Assembly: GCA_032207245.1 (NCBI GenBank)
Contig: CM063498.1
Coordinates: forward strand, 61,017,036-61,081,035
DNA length: 64,000 nt
Origin: Pardosa pseudoannulata
Lineage: Eukaryota > Arthropoda > Arachnida > Araneae > Lycosidae
Reading direction: 5' to 3'
Shown: positions 1 to 11,389 of the stretch, piece by piece
How the letters are laid out: every line of letters starts with the position of its first letter
How positions within the stretch are numbered: position 1 is the stretch's first letter
Made by a program: the position numbers and the translations under genes
Notes under the pieces: model-generated
Database searches by the model: none
The model's input: only the letters and a program-made list of their open reading frames with translations
What the model was told of the DNA's origin: nothing

Positions 1-412
1 TAGTTGAGTGTGATTAGTTAATACAAAAAAAAATTCTTGCTTATTGCTCATATTTCAATATTAACACTCAATAAAGTTTGTTACTAGTTTAAAAAGTAGT
101 TAGAAATTTACCTCAGGTAAACTTCTGCCATTGATGATACATATATGTTTTAGCATTCGAATTTTCAAAGTGTTTATTAAAATACAATCTTTTTTCGATT
201 TGTCGACTTCTTTACTCTCGAATTTCTATATAATTTCTCAAATATTTATACAAATGAGCGTGCTTTGTCCTCTACTCTACTTGCCAAAGTGAGTAAAAAT
301 TATTAATTGCACGTTATATATACAAACTGAAATATATACAGATTATTGCCCCCTCCATTAAATCTACCTCCGAAATATCCCTTAACAGCCATCCATCCTC
401 CACCCTCTAAAC
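1..412. repeat. R1 segment, copy A (truncated by window start)
   Basis: The same order of sequence blocks appears at 1541-1886 and 4781-5160, for example the variants around GTGTGATTAGTTA, GTTTGTTACTAG and GGTAAACTTCTG. The copies are diverged, so the duplication is old. It is interrupted at 413 by a hAT element. No coding potential is seen. Confidence 0.75.
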
Positions 413-892
413 CAGGGATGGGCCAACTCCGGCCAGTCGGATGGTTTTATCCGACTCGATAGAATTTTAAGTTGCCGGTACTAGGCAAATTAAAAGAAAT
501 ATATATTTATACATTATATATCCATCTCCTTTTCTGCTTTGCTTAAATATTATATCCCAAATTTATTATCTCAAGCCCAGAACATCAGCGGTCTATTTGC
601 TTCTTATATGTGAACAAGTGTTTTCGACTTTGAACCTTAGAAAGGATAATTTCAGAAGTAGACTGACAGATGAGCATTTAGCATCGTTCCTTAAAATCAT
701 TACATTTCTCTAGGAACCTCAGTATAAGGAACTTTTAAAAATGAAATCGCACTTTTATTCATCTCATTAACGTATTTAAACCTTTAGGTACTTGTATATT
801 GTTTTTAAAATTTTAGAAAAATTTATCCTCGCCCGCCAAATTTATTTTCTTTCGATTTTTGGCCTGCTCTCGAAAAACTTTGTCCATCTCTG
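413..892 (+). mobile_element. hAT transposon deletion derivative
   Basis: The terminal inverted repeats are CAGGGATGGGCCAA on the left and, reading inward from the right end, CAGAGATGGACAAA. The 8-bp target duplication CTCTAAAC is perfect (405-412 and 893-900), diagnostic for the hAT superfamily. The 480-bp length shows most of the transposase is gone; a C-terminal remnant survives (next entry). It sits inside the R1 segment. Confidence 0.9.
609..713 (+). pseudogene. hAT transposase C-terminal dimerisation-region remnant
   Basis: The frame reads CEQVFSTLNLRKDNFRSRL then TDEHLASFLKI and stops at 711-713. The pattern CEQ-FS, then K-RSRLTDEHL, is typical of the hAT C-terminal dimerisation (hATC) block of animal transposases. 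The same frame continues past the stop with plausible family-like sequence for 18 codons, so the stop is probably a disabling mutation. There is no complete protein. Confidence 0.85.
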
Positions 893-900
893 CTCTAAAC

Positions 901-1890
901 ACACACACACAGAGAATATTTTTTTAGCTTAAGTTTTTTAGAAAAGACTTGATTCACTTTGGTTTTGAAATTTTCATATACACCTAGACCGAAGGCTGTA
1001 GGCGACAGAGTCTAGTATAAAATGATTAGTTTAATAACTATTTTTCATTCTTAAAACTACCATTTATATAAACACTGTTTCATTTTAACCCTTTGATTTT
1101 TAGGTCCTCAAACCCACATTTTGTAGAAGGAAATATGTTTTTAATGGATGCCTAGGATATCTGATACATTCGAAAAAAATTTTTGAACGTCACCGCATTT
1201 TCGGAAAGTTATTTCTGCAAATTCAGTCTTTGATTTAGAGGCATACAAATAGCTGCTAAAACATATTATTTGTCAAAGTAAATTTACTGTAACACATTTT
1301 GTAGAAAAATATAGAGAAAACATTTCCCAGAAACTCATTTGAATAACATTTTAAATAGCAGTATTCATATTTGATACAATTAATAATAACAAAAATTGTG
1401 ATGTTTATTTTACATTTTTAAGCTGCCACGAAAAGATCAGTATGTGAAAACTAAACATGTAAATATTTTTATGATATTTTTACGATGCCATCTACAGAAA
1501 CGTTTCTGCCAAATATTGAAATGACGAATTTTATTCTAGAGTTAAGTGTGATTAGTTATACTTACAGAAAATAATATTCTCGTTTATTGTTGATATTTCA
1601 GTATTAACATTCATTTAAGTTTGTTACTAGATTAAAACATCGTTTTAAATTTACCGCCGGTAAACTTCTGTCATAGATGATACATATGTTTTAACAGTCG
1701 AATTTTAAAAGAGTTTAAATGAATGCAACTGTCTTTCGATTCGTCGATAACTTTAATCTCGAAAATTTAAATAATTTCTTGAATATTTATACATACGAGC
1801 GGACTTTTCCCTCTACGTTACTTCCCAGTGTGAATATAAATTATGTATTGTATATTAACCGAAATTTATATAGATTAATACCGTCATTAA
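901..1890. repeat. R1 segment, copy B (first part)
   Basis: It opens with a short CA run, then blocks that recur from about 4183 (such as AGACCGAAGGCTGTAGGCGA, TTGAACG-CACCGCATTTT and TTTATTTTACATTTTTAAGC). From 1541 it also matches copy A. A MITE interrupts it at 1891. The motif around 988-1020, CTAGACCGAAGGC...GTCTAG, resembles a Helitron-type 3' hairpin end, but this is only suggestive. No gene is seen; the 66-codon open frame at 1719 lies in repeat DNA. Confidence 0.75.
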
Positions 1891-2530
1891 CCCTCCGAGT
1901 GGAACACACCGAGGAATAAAGTCTCCAAAAATACGCTAAAGGTTTATTGTGTCAGTGGCCAAAGCGTTCTATGATTTTTTACTTCACCCTTTGTCGACTA
2001 GAATGGAATACGGAAAACCCACCCTTGTTATTGTCCCTTTACTTCCGGTTATAAATAGATATATAAATAGATATTATAGATTGTTAATTTTTAATACACA
2101 TAAAGCTAGTCGAGTCTCGGAGATCATCCCATAAGAAATAATGGATTCTAAAAGTACAAATAAAAATATTCTTTAAGAGACTTATTTATATTTTTTTACG
2201 AAAGTCATCCAAGATATTTAAGTGGTGCAATTAGAGATACATCAGTTACGGCAAACGAAATACTTCGAAATAAAGATTTACAAAGCCATGAAAAGTTATC
2301 AGCGTCTTTGTGCTCCAGGGGGTAGGGGTGCATCCCTCAATAAATGTCAGGGAAAGAGGGGTGCAGTTCCTAAATAATCGACCTGACCGTCCTACCGCAA
2401 AACTCCATAGGGGAAAACACTAGCATAAATGTACATTACATGCATTTTCAGAGGTCGAAAATTGTACGTGACAACAGCTTTGAAGATTTCATCTGTTTTG
2501 CGGATTTGTACTTGCGAACCGCTTAGAGGG
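1891..2530 (+). mobile_element. piggyBac-type MITE (family M1), copy 1
   Basis: It is bounded by a perfect TTAA duplication (1887-1890 and 2531-2534) with termini CCCTCCGAG at the left and CTTAGAGGG at the right, inverted over CCCTC. TTAA targets and CCC-starting ends are the signature of piggyBac elements. Copies of the same roughly 640-bp sequence lie at 31029-31675 (same strand) and 17374-18006 (opposite strand). It has no coding capacity, so it depends on a transposase elsewhere. Confidence 0.88.
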
Positions 2531-2534
2531 TTAA

Positions 2535-2841
2535 ATATATCAAGGAAATAACCCTTATAGACCTCTACCTCCCTCCCCAATCCCATCCGCAAAAAAAGCA
2601 AAATAATCTTCAAAAATCCGTATTTTTACAACTTCTATATTTCGTCTTTCTTTTCTTTTTCCATGTGCCCTAACCATCCAGGTTTCTGTGTGCATTTTTC
2701 GTAACACATTGTTTTTGGGAGTATTCATAAAAAATATCCATAAGATTTCATCTATTTCACATAAACTTAGAAAATAAGCCCAATATAATTAATTCAAACA
2801 CTCGGCTGTCTTCGGCATTATTTCAAATCCTGCTTATGCGT
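2535..2841. repeat. R1 segment, copy B (second part)
   Basis: Continues copy B after the MITE and matches 5160-5360, for example the CTTCTTTC-TTTTTCC-TGTG blocks and ATTTCACATAAAC. It ends at the LTR inserted at 2842. Confidence 0.7.
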
Positions 2842-4043
2842 TGTAACGTATCCGGTCCCTGTTTCAGGTGATACGAGGAAGAATCAGGTGTATCTTGAAT
2901 AATGAATTCATTTACACCTCTGCTATATACATCATTTCTATATACACAACAAAAAAACAATTTCAGACCACAGGTATGTGATTCGATACACGTAGGCCTG
3001 AGAAGAGATGTGCAATATCTAAGATCTGTCTCTGCCGAAATATTGGTGATCCGACGGTTTGGTTTGGAGTGCTATGGTCTACTTTTTGCAACACGAGGGT
3101 TAATGAGAACGAGACCTACTGCTCAAAGCCGATTCCGAACGGCTACGAACATCCATGCCACAGTGGGATTCGAACCCACGAACTCCGGTTCAGAAAGCCA
3201 GCACCCTAACCAATCGGTCATCGTTCGGTGATCCGACGTAAGAAACAATTCGGTAGCTCGCGCGAAAGTTTACTGAAGTAATTAAGTAGAAGGTACTCTC
3301 AATTAGATGTGATAAGTAGAGATTACAACTGGAATTTTTCGAAGAATATCAAAAAGTTAGAGTTCCTAAGGGGTATATGCAATCAATCCTGAAGAGGATT
3401 ATATTAAAAGGAAACCCAAGGCACAGTGTATCGTTCTCAATCTCAGCACGAGATATGTTCCAGGGCGGTATTTTCGCTAAATAAAACTCTCCGATGGAGA
3501 GACTGGTTAAGACGACCTCCGAGGTAGCCGACGCTGGCTACTCTCAAAAGAAAAGATCCCAAGGTGGGATTACAGCTAAGGAAACTCTCCGATAGAGAGA
3601 AAGGTCAAGGCGACCTCCAAATTAGCTGGTTGCTAGCTAACTAACTCCTTCTCTAAAAAATCTCTCGTCTCTTTCTAGGGGAGGGGCCTCTAAGAGAGGG
3701 GCCTCACCCACAATTTCATTATTGGATCATCTAGCGATGACCTCACCTTCAACCAACTGGATTGGTCTGGGTTAAACAATCACCGGCCGCAAACGCAGGG
3801 GTCTCTGGAATTCGTGCCGGCTAGATCCAAAGTCGCAGCAATTCTTTTATAGTTCCGATGGTCATATTTCTGCTGTCAGCCTGGGTGCCGGGTTGTCTGG
3901 TCTAATGTTTCGCTACTATAGGACACAAAAGTCTAGACGTCGCGGTGCCGGGGAAAACAATCCCTTTGTATCCACACAAACGAAGTCCACCTCTCAAAGC
4001 AAAGTTCTTTGATGTCGACACACCGCTACAAAACGCCATTACA
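2842..4043 (-). mobile_element. Solo LTR, family L1, carrying a nested SINE
   Basis: It starts TGTAACGTATCC and ends CGCCATTACA, flanked by a perfect 4-bp duplication GCGT (2838-2841 and 4044-4047), as expected for a Ty3/Gypsy-like LTR. Without the 182 bp of nested SINE plus duplication it is about 1.02 kb. A second, 5'-truncated copy is at 23331-24092. A minus-strand TATAAAAG near 3845-3852 suggests minus orientation, weakly. No internal retroelement genes flank it, so it is a recombined solo LTR. The open frame at 2902 is not a gene. Confidence 0.85.
3057..3226 (-). mobile_element. tRNA-derived SINE (family S1), full length, nested in LTR
   Basis: On the minus strand it has a tRNA-like head with A box (GACCGATTGGTTAGGGTGC) and B box (GGGTTCGAATCCC), a body with TCGGCTTTGAGCAGTAGGTC and a tail ending in CCAAACC. 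A 12-bp duplication GGTGATCCGACG (3045-3056 and 3227-3238) flanks it exactly and fixes both ends. It is younger than the LTR. Confidence 0.92.
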
Positions 4044-4047
4044 GCGT

Positions 4048-5450
4048 ATATGTTTGAAAGTACCCTAATTTTTAAACATTTCCTAAAACTAAATCAAATT
4101 TCAACAAATTAATTGTTATTCAGACACTTTAAGAATAACTTCAGTAAACTTCTGAAAACTTTTTTTTTACAAATTAACTTCGTTCACTTTGCTTTTGAAT
4201 TGTTTATATACAACTAGACCAAAGGCTGTAGGCGAAAGTGGCTAGTATAAATAATACTTGAGTCAATTTTCTTCATTCTGAAAAATTTCCATTTAAATAA
4301 ACAACGTTCTATTTTGCCACTTTGATATTTCTGGCCTCAAATACACATTTTTCGGAAGAAAATATGTTTTTAATAGATGCCTAAGATATCCGATACATTT
4401 GAATAAAATTTTTGAACGCCACCGCATTTTAGGAAAATTACTTCTGAAGTTAAATCTTTGGGTTAGACTCATGCGAATAGAAGTTAAAATATAATATTTC
4501 CTAAAGTAAATTTACTCTAACATATATTTTGAAGAAAAATATCGAGAAAACATTTCGCAGAACATTATTTGAATAACATTTTAAAGAGCTGTATTGATAT
4601 TTGATACATTTAATAATAGCAAAAAGTTGTAATGTTTATTTTACATTTTTAAGCTGTCGCTGCGAAGAAGAGATCGATATGTGAAAACTTAACATGTAAT
4701 TATTTTTATGCTATTTTTATCGATACCATCGCACAGAAATGTTTCTGCAAAATATTTAAATGAAATGTTTTAGTTTATAATTGAGTTTGGTTAGTTAATA
4801 GTTACTGAATAAAATTTTGTTTATTGCTGATATTTTAACATTAATAACCAGCAAAATGTGTTACTAGTTTAAAATATCAATATAAATTTACAGCAGGTAA
4901 ACGATATACAGATGTTTTAACATTTGAATTTCAGAAGTGTTTAATATAAGTACAATCGATTTCCGATTTGTCGACATCTTTTATCTTGAAATTCCGAATA
5001 ATTTGTTTGAATTTTTATCATAAAGAGTGCTTTGTCCTCTGGGTAATTTGAGGGCGTGAATAAAAAATCTGTATTACATGTTGACAAAATATTTATACAG
5101 AATAGATTCCCTTTAAATCCACCATGAAAATATACCCTTTCAGCGTGCCCTTCCAAAAAAAGATGTAAAATAATATTTTAGCTTCAATTATTATTTTATG
5201 AATTTGCAACTTCTTTCTTCTGACTTTCTCTTCGTTTTTCCTTGTGACTCACCAATTCTCTTTTCTGCATTTTCAAACACGCAGAGTTTTGGAAATTTTT
5301 AAAAATTATCAAAAAGATCTCATTTATTTCACATAAACAGTAAATAAGCGCAAAATAATTTTAACATAAATAAAATCTGTAAAAATTTTAATCAAAATTA
5401 GTTGTTTGATTTTACCGAAAGAAAGAATAGCAAAATATATGGATAACAGA
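4048..5450. repeat. R1 segment, copy C
   Basis: From about 4183 it repeats the block order of 955-1880 and then 2535-2800 at moderate identity. Removing the MITE and LTR from the intervening DNA gives a spacing of about 1.4 kb, so this is an old tandem duplication. The minus open frame at 4941-5156 has no family resemblance. 4048-4182 is AT-rich with nothing recognisable. Confidence 0.75.
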
Positions 5451-5522
5451 ATAGAAAAATAACATAAATATGTCTAATTTATAAGGAACATTAAAATATT
5501 TTTCTGCATGTTATGTATATAG

Positions 5523-6169
5523 TGTAACATCATGGGATCTCGGGTAGCGTGCGGATGTCGAAGTGGTTATGACATGACGTACAGCTTAGAACAATAACAA
5601 CGTTTATTCTTGATTAAAATGGAGTACGAACAAATTTTACAAATGGAAATCACAGAGCTCAAGTGACCTAATGCGGACCTAAAAGTCCCAGGTTCAAGGA
5701 GAACCTAATCAAAAAAACAATCTGCGGACAGGTGCTGACAAATACCGTTGTACAGGGCTGACAAATACCGTTGTACAGGGGTACAGCTGCGTCTCCTTGA
5801 GTCCCACACAAAACTGGAGAAAAGCTTTCCAAAAAAACCAACCTCTACAAGTCAAACCTCCGTTCGTTATCTTCTTGGAACTCATTCAGACGAAAAACTC
5901 ACCCCGCCTGACGTCACCTTTCGCCACGTTCCATTGGGTTTTCCTTCCCGCTTTGCCGTCCTGTACCTTTTGATTGGTTCCTTCGTTGTCGCCTCACAAT
6001 CTGACATTTTGGTGTCGAGTCCAACCTTCCAATCACCTCGGACATCTCAAGGCATGGTCGAAGCGAAAACCCTTTGTAGCATAGTGTCAAAAACCCAGAT
6101 AGAGAGTCGCCTTGGCCTGGACTTTAACAAAACCTCTTTGTGAAGCCAATGGGGTTTAGCGACCTCACA
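5523..6169 (-). mobile_element. Possible solo LTR, unnamed family
   Basis: A block richer in GC than its surroundings starts TGTAACATCATGG and may end CCTCACA, flanked by ATAG and ATAA (an imperfect 4-bp duplication). On the minus strand it has two CCAAT motifs and a TGACGTCA site (5909-5916), then AATAAA (5603-5608) about 80 bp before the TGTTACA end, an LTR-like order. A 24-bp unit around CTGACAAATACCGTTG is duplicated in tandem near 5732-5780. The open frame at 5748-6143 has no family match and overlaps these signals, so I do not call it a gene. Confidence 0.4.
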
Positions 6170-6824
6170 ATAATAAGGGTTAATCAGCTGTTATAATCAC
6201 TTCTGAAACAACGACTGTCCTCAAATACTAGAACCAACAAATTTAAACTTTAAGAAACGACTGGAGAGAAAAAGAAATGTAAAATAAACGTTATATTATT
6301 AACTAAAAGGCAATATTGAGAGAATAAATCATTTCTTCTAGCTTACAAAATAGCAGGAGAACTCGGGGTATCAGTTGATTTATTTTACCACATTTCATTA
6401 ACAAAACATATAAAGAAACATGTAAAATACAATTAATAAAAGAAAACACCTAACATCTGAACAGCAGCCATTCCATCAGTACATTACCTTCTCTCTCCCA
6501 ACCGACTTTGGTCACATGACACAGTCGGTGTTCGAACGGAAGTTCCAATATTTTACTTATAGGCCGTTGGATAAAACCAGTAGTAATGTTTCTTATACAA
6601 CAGATGTGCTATGTCCCTCTCTTGGAGCTTTTTTACTGTTGGAAGCCAAAAATTCTTTAAGTCACATAGGAATTAAAATCAAATTTTTCCTCTAAAGACC
6701 TATTAAACCAATAAGTTACTAAAAAAATAATAAGTCACAAGCAAAGTCAGATTTGCAAAAATATTACTGAAACAGTAACAAGGCACCAACCTCACTGATC
6801 GACCCTTTTTAGGGGGAGAGGGAG
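6170..6824. other. Unassigned AT-rich DNA
   Basis: No gene, repeat family or RNA recognised. Confidence 0.5.
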
Positions 6825-6918
6825 TCTAATGAGACTTGGAATCTACTTCATAAGCCGATGCCAAAGGTCTACGAGCACCCATGCCAACAGTGGGTTTCGA
6901 GCCCACGAACTTTTGTAC
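6825..6918 (-). mobile_element. S1 SINE fragment, degraded
   Basis: Minus-strand remains of the SINE body and B box: the pattern GTGGGCTCGAAACCCAC, then CATGGGTGCTCGTAGACC. The head and the tail are lost. Confidence 0.75.
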
Positions 6919-7120
6919 GGAAAAGAGGAGTTTTATAATGTTAGAATAGAAGGAGTAAATTATTACGGAATATAGGTATATTAATCGAAAACAATCTATT
7001 ATCCTGCATAGAAGTGGTAAGAAAAGAATTTTCAACACCTGAAGAGATGAAATGGGGGTTTGAATAATGTAAAATAAATAACATTTTGATTTAGTACTGA
7101 AGAAAAGTAGCGAAGCAGGG

Positions 7121-7307
7121 GCTTGGTTTTTTTTTTCTGAGCACTACGGTCTACTGTTTTGCTAGACGTTGGATAATGAGACCGGGACCTACTGCTTAAA
7201 GCCGAATCGGAACGACCGCAAAAATCTATACCAGCAGCGAGATTTGAACTCGCAAACTGTGATGACAAAAAACATCTAGCCTACCCATTAGGCTACAGTC
7301 CATCTCG
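7121..7307 (-). mobile_element. S1-related SINE with a different tRNA-like head
   Basis: The 3' half matches S1 (TTCGGCTTTAAGCAGTAGGT, then AACAGTAGACCGTAGTGCTC). The head differs: on the minus strand it reads GACTGTAGCCTAATGGGTAG with a B box GCGAGTTCAAATCTCGC. This suggests a subfamily whose tRNA head was replaced. It ends in an oligo-A tail. Confidence 0.75.
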
Positions 7308-8969
7308 AAACAGACACAAACAGCTAGTTACAGAAAACAATAGCAGGTACGTAAAATTTTGAAGAAATGTTTGTAGGATTACCCTCTACTTTTCCTAAAA
7401 TTGAAAATTCGTAGTAATTTGTTAATCGATACTCAATATAAGTACTTTCCTCATATTAAAGGGGAAATTCTATACTTATTTTTTCTCATCCTGAAAGGGA
7501 TAATGGAATTCCCAATCTAATTTATAGTATTTTTAGTCAACCTGCTTCAAACCTTTATGTTATTAGTAATATACGTATGTAAAGTGTTGATTATTTAACA
7601 ATTATTAATTGTTGATTGCTTAAATAGTATGTAGATAAAAATATCCCATGCACATGACTTTTGCACACATATAACTTTTTGTGTATATATAGGATGCGAT
7701 TTAGGTAAAAAAAAAATTAGTTATTTTCATAAGCAGTCGGGGAAGATATTTTAAAACTCATCTTCTAGTTCTTAGCTTATATTCTACTATTCAGTGAGAT
7801 AGAGTTGTTAAATTTTCGGTCAAAATTCATCTAAGTGTAAATTCACTGTCACCTCAATAAGATTGGGTTATACAGAATTTATCGCTGATTTTTGTTCCCT
7901 TTTAATTGTAGGAGCACCATATGGGTAGGGAATCTTCACTTTCTATAAAGGATCAACACAAAAACATCCAAGCCTTATTCAGAAATGGAACCCCAGTCCA
8001 TAGGGTGAGCGAACAGTACATTAACTACTATACAATCTAGGCGGCAAGTTTTGAAATACAAACAAGTGTAATTATTAATTATCTGCTATATATTTTAAAA
8101 ATTTCCTTTTGTAATGCTGAAGACAAAGTTGCATTCATAAATTCAATGAATAACTCAATAGAGTTTTAATTTGAATTTATAAAAATTTAAACTTTCAATG
8201 ACTTTAACAGTAAAGTGCTGCATTCGTTCAGTACGTATTCGTTATGGAGACGAGTCCCCGTTTCCGTAATAGAAAAATATTTTCTAAAATCCAAGAAATC
8301 AGTTTTGACAATTACTGGACTGGAATTTTGTATTTAATTCGAACCAGTTAAAAGATCGAAACATTCTACAAACCCCGCTGAAATATTATCTTTAAAATGG
8401 ATAAAATTATATAGTTAAAGACATGCAATTAAGTTATGTTTGAATTTCGAAAATGACTCGCAATCATGGTGAATAGGAAACGCATGTGAATAGGAAAAAT
8501 GGAGAACGTTCGACTCATCATGTTGGGATGAGTAAATTATCAATGAATAAGTTTCAAACTTTGAAACGAAGTCGAATTTATGCCAAAACCAAATTCTTCG
8601 AATTTCAAATTGCATTCGATTATAACTTGCGAATGAAGTATTTTGCATTTCCGTGGGGAGAAATTAAGACTCTTAGTCGACGAAATTTGTAAATTACATT
8701 ATATATTAAGAAGAAATTGAAACAAACCGAATGCATGATACCTCGAAATAAATATAATTTTAAATGTTTGCACTGAATAAAGTCGTTTGTAATATACATG
8801 CCAATACATAAACAGATAAATAAATTTATTTATTTGTGATACGATTTTTAAAGAGGTTATAAAATGTATTATACATTTACAAACACACACCCATATATGC
8901 ATGTAATAAGGAATTGAAAACACCTTTTGCAGTCATTCTTAATTCATATATGATCCTGCGACTACAGGT
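7308..8969. other. Unassigned DNA with one transposase-like fragment
   Basis: Mostly featureless AT-rich sequence. At 7921-8039 a plus-strand frame reads MGRESSLSIKDQHKNIQALF then RNGTPVHRVSEQ, which loosely resembles the N-terminal helix-turn-helix of Tc1-like transposases. This is not firm. The overlapping open frames at 8415-8692 and 8699-8923 have no recognisable content. Confidence 0.35.
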
Positions 8970-9113
8970 ATGATAATCGAATGCATAGAGCAGTACTTTT
9001 CGGAACCGGACTCCATGGGATAATATCCTATTGTTGGTATGGATGTAACTAGCCCTTTGATATTGGGTTTCCGGTCTAATAAAAGTACAGAAAAATTTAC
9101 AGTATTGCTCCAA
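8970..9113 (+). mobile_element. Degraded S1 SINE, founder of the 305-bp array
   Basis: Both halves of the SINE are visible: 5' half (GCATAGAGCAGTAC-TTTTCGGAACCGG) and 3' half (GGTATGGATG, CCGGTCTAAT, CAGTATTGCTCCAA). Only the 3' half recurs in the following units. Confidence 0.7.
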
Positions 9114-11340
9114 TATCATCTGGGATTTTTAGCACGTTAGTTTTCATTTAGTACAAGTTACTGAGTACTCCACCAGATCGCTAAAAGTAAAGCAAGACTA
9201 TCATACATGGCTATAGAATATAACTCCTGCGTGGAAAATGAAATAAAAGGATGTCTTTAGTTTAATGAGGCTTTTGAAGCTTAGGAAACGAACAGAACAT
9301 TGTTGGAATGTATGTTCGTAACCGTTTGATATTGGTTTCAAACAGTAGGTCCCGGTATAATGACCCCTTGTACAGAAAATTTACAGTATTGCTCCAAACA
9401 ATACCGTCTCGGATTTTTAGCACGTCAGTTTTCATTTAGTACAAGCTACTGAGTACTCAACCAGGTCACTAAAATTAAGTCAAGACTAACAAACATTGCT
9501 GTAGAATATAACTCCTGCGTGTAAAATAAAATAAAAGGATGCTTCAGTTTAATGGTGCTTTTGAGGCTTAGGAAACGAACAGAACATTCAGTTACTGTTA
9601 TTTACTGTTGGCATGGATGTTCGTAGCCGTTTGATATTGGTTTCAAACAGTAGGTCCCGGAGTAATGACCCCTTGTACAGAAAATTTGCAGTATTCCTCC
9701 AAACAATACCGTCTCGGATTTTAGCCCGTCAGTTTTCATTTAGTACAAGTTACTGAGTACTCCACCAGGTCACTAAAAGTAAATCAAGACTACCAAACAT
9801 TGCTGTAGAATATTACTCCTGCTTGTAAAATAAAATAAAAGGATGTCTTTAGTTTAATGGTGCTTTTGAGTCTTAGAAAACGAACAGAATATTCAGTTAC
9901 TGTTATCTACTGTTGGCATGAATGTTCGTAGCCGTTTGATATTGGTTTCAAACAGTAGATTCCAGTTTAATGACCCCTTGTACAGAAAATTTACAGTATT
10001 GCTCCAAACAATACCGTCTCGGATTTTTAGCACGTCAGTTTTCATTTAGTACAAGCTACTGAGTACTCAACCAGGTCACTAAAAGTAAATCAAGACTACC
10101 AAACATTGCTGTAGAATATAACTCCTGCATGTAAAATAAAAGAATAGGATGTCTTCCGTTTAATGTAGTTTCTGAGGCTTAGAGAACTAACAAAACATTC
10201 AGTTACTGTTATCTACTCTTGTCATGGATGTCCGTAGCCGTTTGATATTGGTTTAAAACAGTAGGTCCCGGTCTAATGAACTTTTGTACAGATAATTTAT
10301 AGTATTGCTCCAAACAATACCGTCTCGGATTTTTAGCCTGTCAGTTTTCATTTTAGTACAAGTTACTGAGTACTTCACCCAGTAACTAAAAGTAAATCAA
10401 GACTAACAAACATTGCTGTAGAATATAACTCCTGCGTGTAAAATAAAATAAAAGGATGCTTCAGTTTAATGGTGCTTTTGAGGCTTAGGAAACGAACAGA
10501 ACATTCAGTTACTGTTATTTACTGTTGGCATGGATGTTCGTAGCCGTTTGATATTGGTTTAAAACAGTAGGTCCCGGTCTAATGAACTTTTGTACAGATA
10601 ATTTATAGTATTGCTCCAAACAATACCGTCTCGGATTTTTAGCCTGTCAGTTTTCATTTTAGTACAAGTTACTGAGTACTTCACCCAGTCACTAAAAGTA
10701 AATCAAGACTACCAAACGTTGCTGTAGAATATTACTCCGTGTAAAATAAGATAAAAGGTTGCCTTCAGTTTAATACGGTTTTTTAGGCTTAGGAAACGAA
10801 AAAAGAACATTTAGTTACTGATATCCATTGTTGGTATGGATGTTCATAGCCGTTTGATATCGGTTTCAAACAGTAGGTCCCGTTCTAATGAACCCTTGTA
10901 CAGAAAATTTGCAGTATTGCTCCAAACAATACCGTCTCGGATTTTCAGCACGTTAGTTTTCATTTTAGTACAAGTTACTGATCAGGTCTCTAAATCAGTC
11001 ACTAAAATTAAGTCAAGACTACCAAACGTTGCTGTAGAATACTACTCCTGCGTGTGAAATAAAATAAAACGATGCCTTCAGTTTAATGTAGCTTTTGAAG
11101 CTTAGAAAACGAACAGAACATTCAGTTACTGTTATCTACTGGAAAAATTTACAGTATTGCTTTAACAAATACCGTCTCGGATTTATAGCACATCAGTTTT
11201 CGTTTAGTCCAAGCTACTGAGTACTTAACCAAGTCACTAAAAGTAAATTTCAGCTACCAAATACTGCTGTAAAATATAACCCCTGTGAGTAAAATAAACT
11301 AAAATGATGCCTTCAGTTTAATGTAGTTTCTAAGGCTTAG
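9035..11340 (+). repeat. 305-bp tandem array containing a SINE 3' half
   Basis: About seven and a half units. The landmark TGTTCGTAGCCGTTTGATAT or its variants recurs at about 9311, 9618, 9922, 10227, 10532 and 10837, a spacing near 305 bp. Each unit holds about 105 bp of S1 SINE 3' sequence (GGCATGGATG through GCTCCAAACA) plus about 200 bp of non-SINE flank. The last unit (from about 11137) has lost part of the SINE. Units differ by substitutions and small indels, so the array is moderately old. The open frame at 10836 is a by-product. Confidence 0.93.
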
Positions 11341-11389
11341 GAAATGAACAGAGCATCCAGTAGTTTTATTTGATCTCTTTTATACAAAT

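Noticed and set aside
3057..3226. Functional tRNA genes at SINE heads (also 23206, 43327, 58801, 61044)
   Set aside because: A and B boxes are present but the cloverleaf acceptor stem does not close, and the sequence continues into a shared SINE body and tail.
2902..3231. 109-codon plus-strand frame
   Set aside because: Runs through LTR and SINE sequence; its end is a translation of the SINE B-box region.
5748..6143. 131-codon plus-strand frame as a gene
   Set aside because: No start context, no known domain, lies in a block with LTR-like regulatory motifs on the other strand and includes a tandem duplication.
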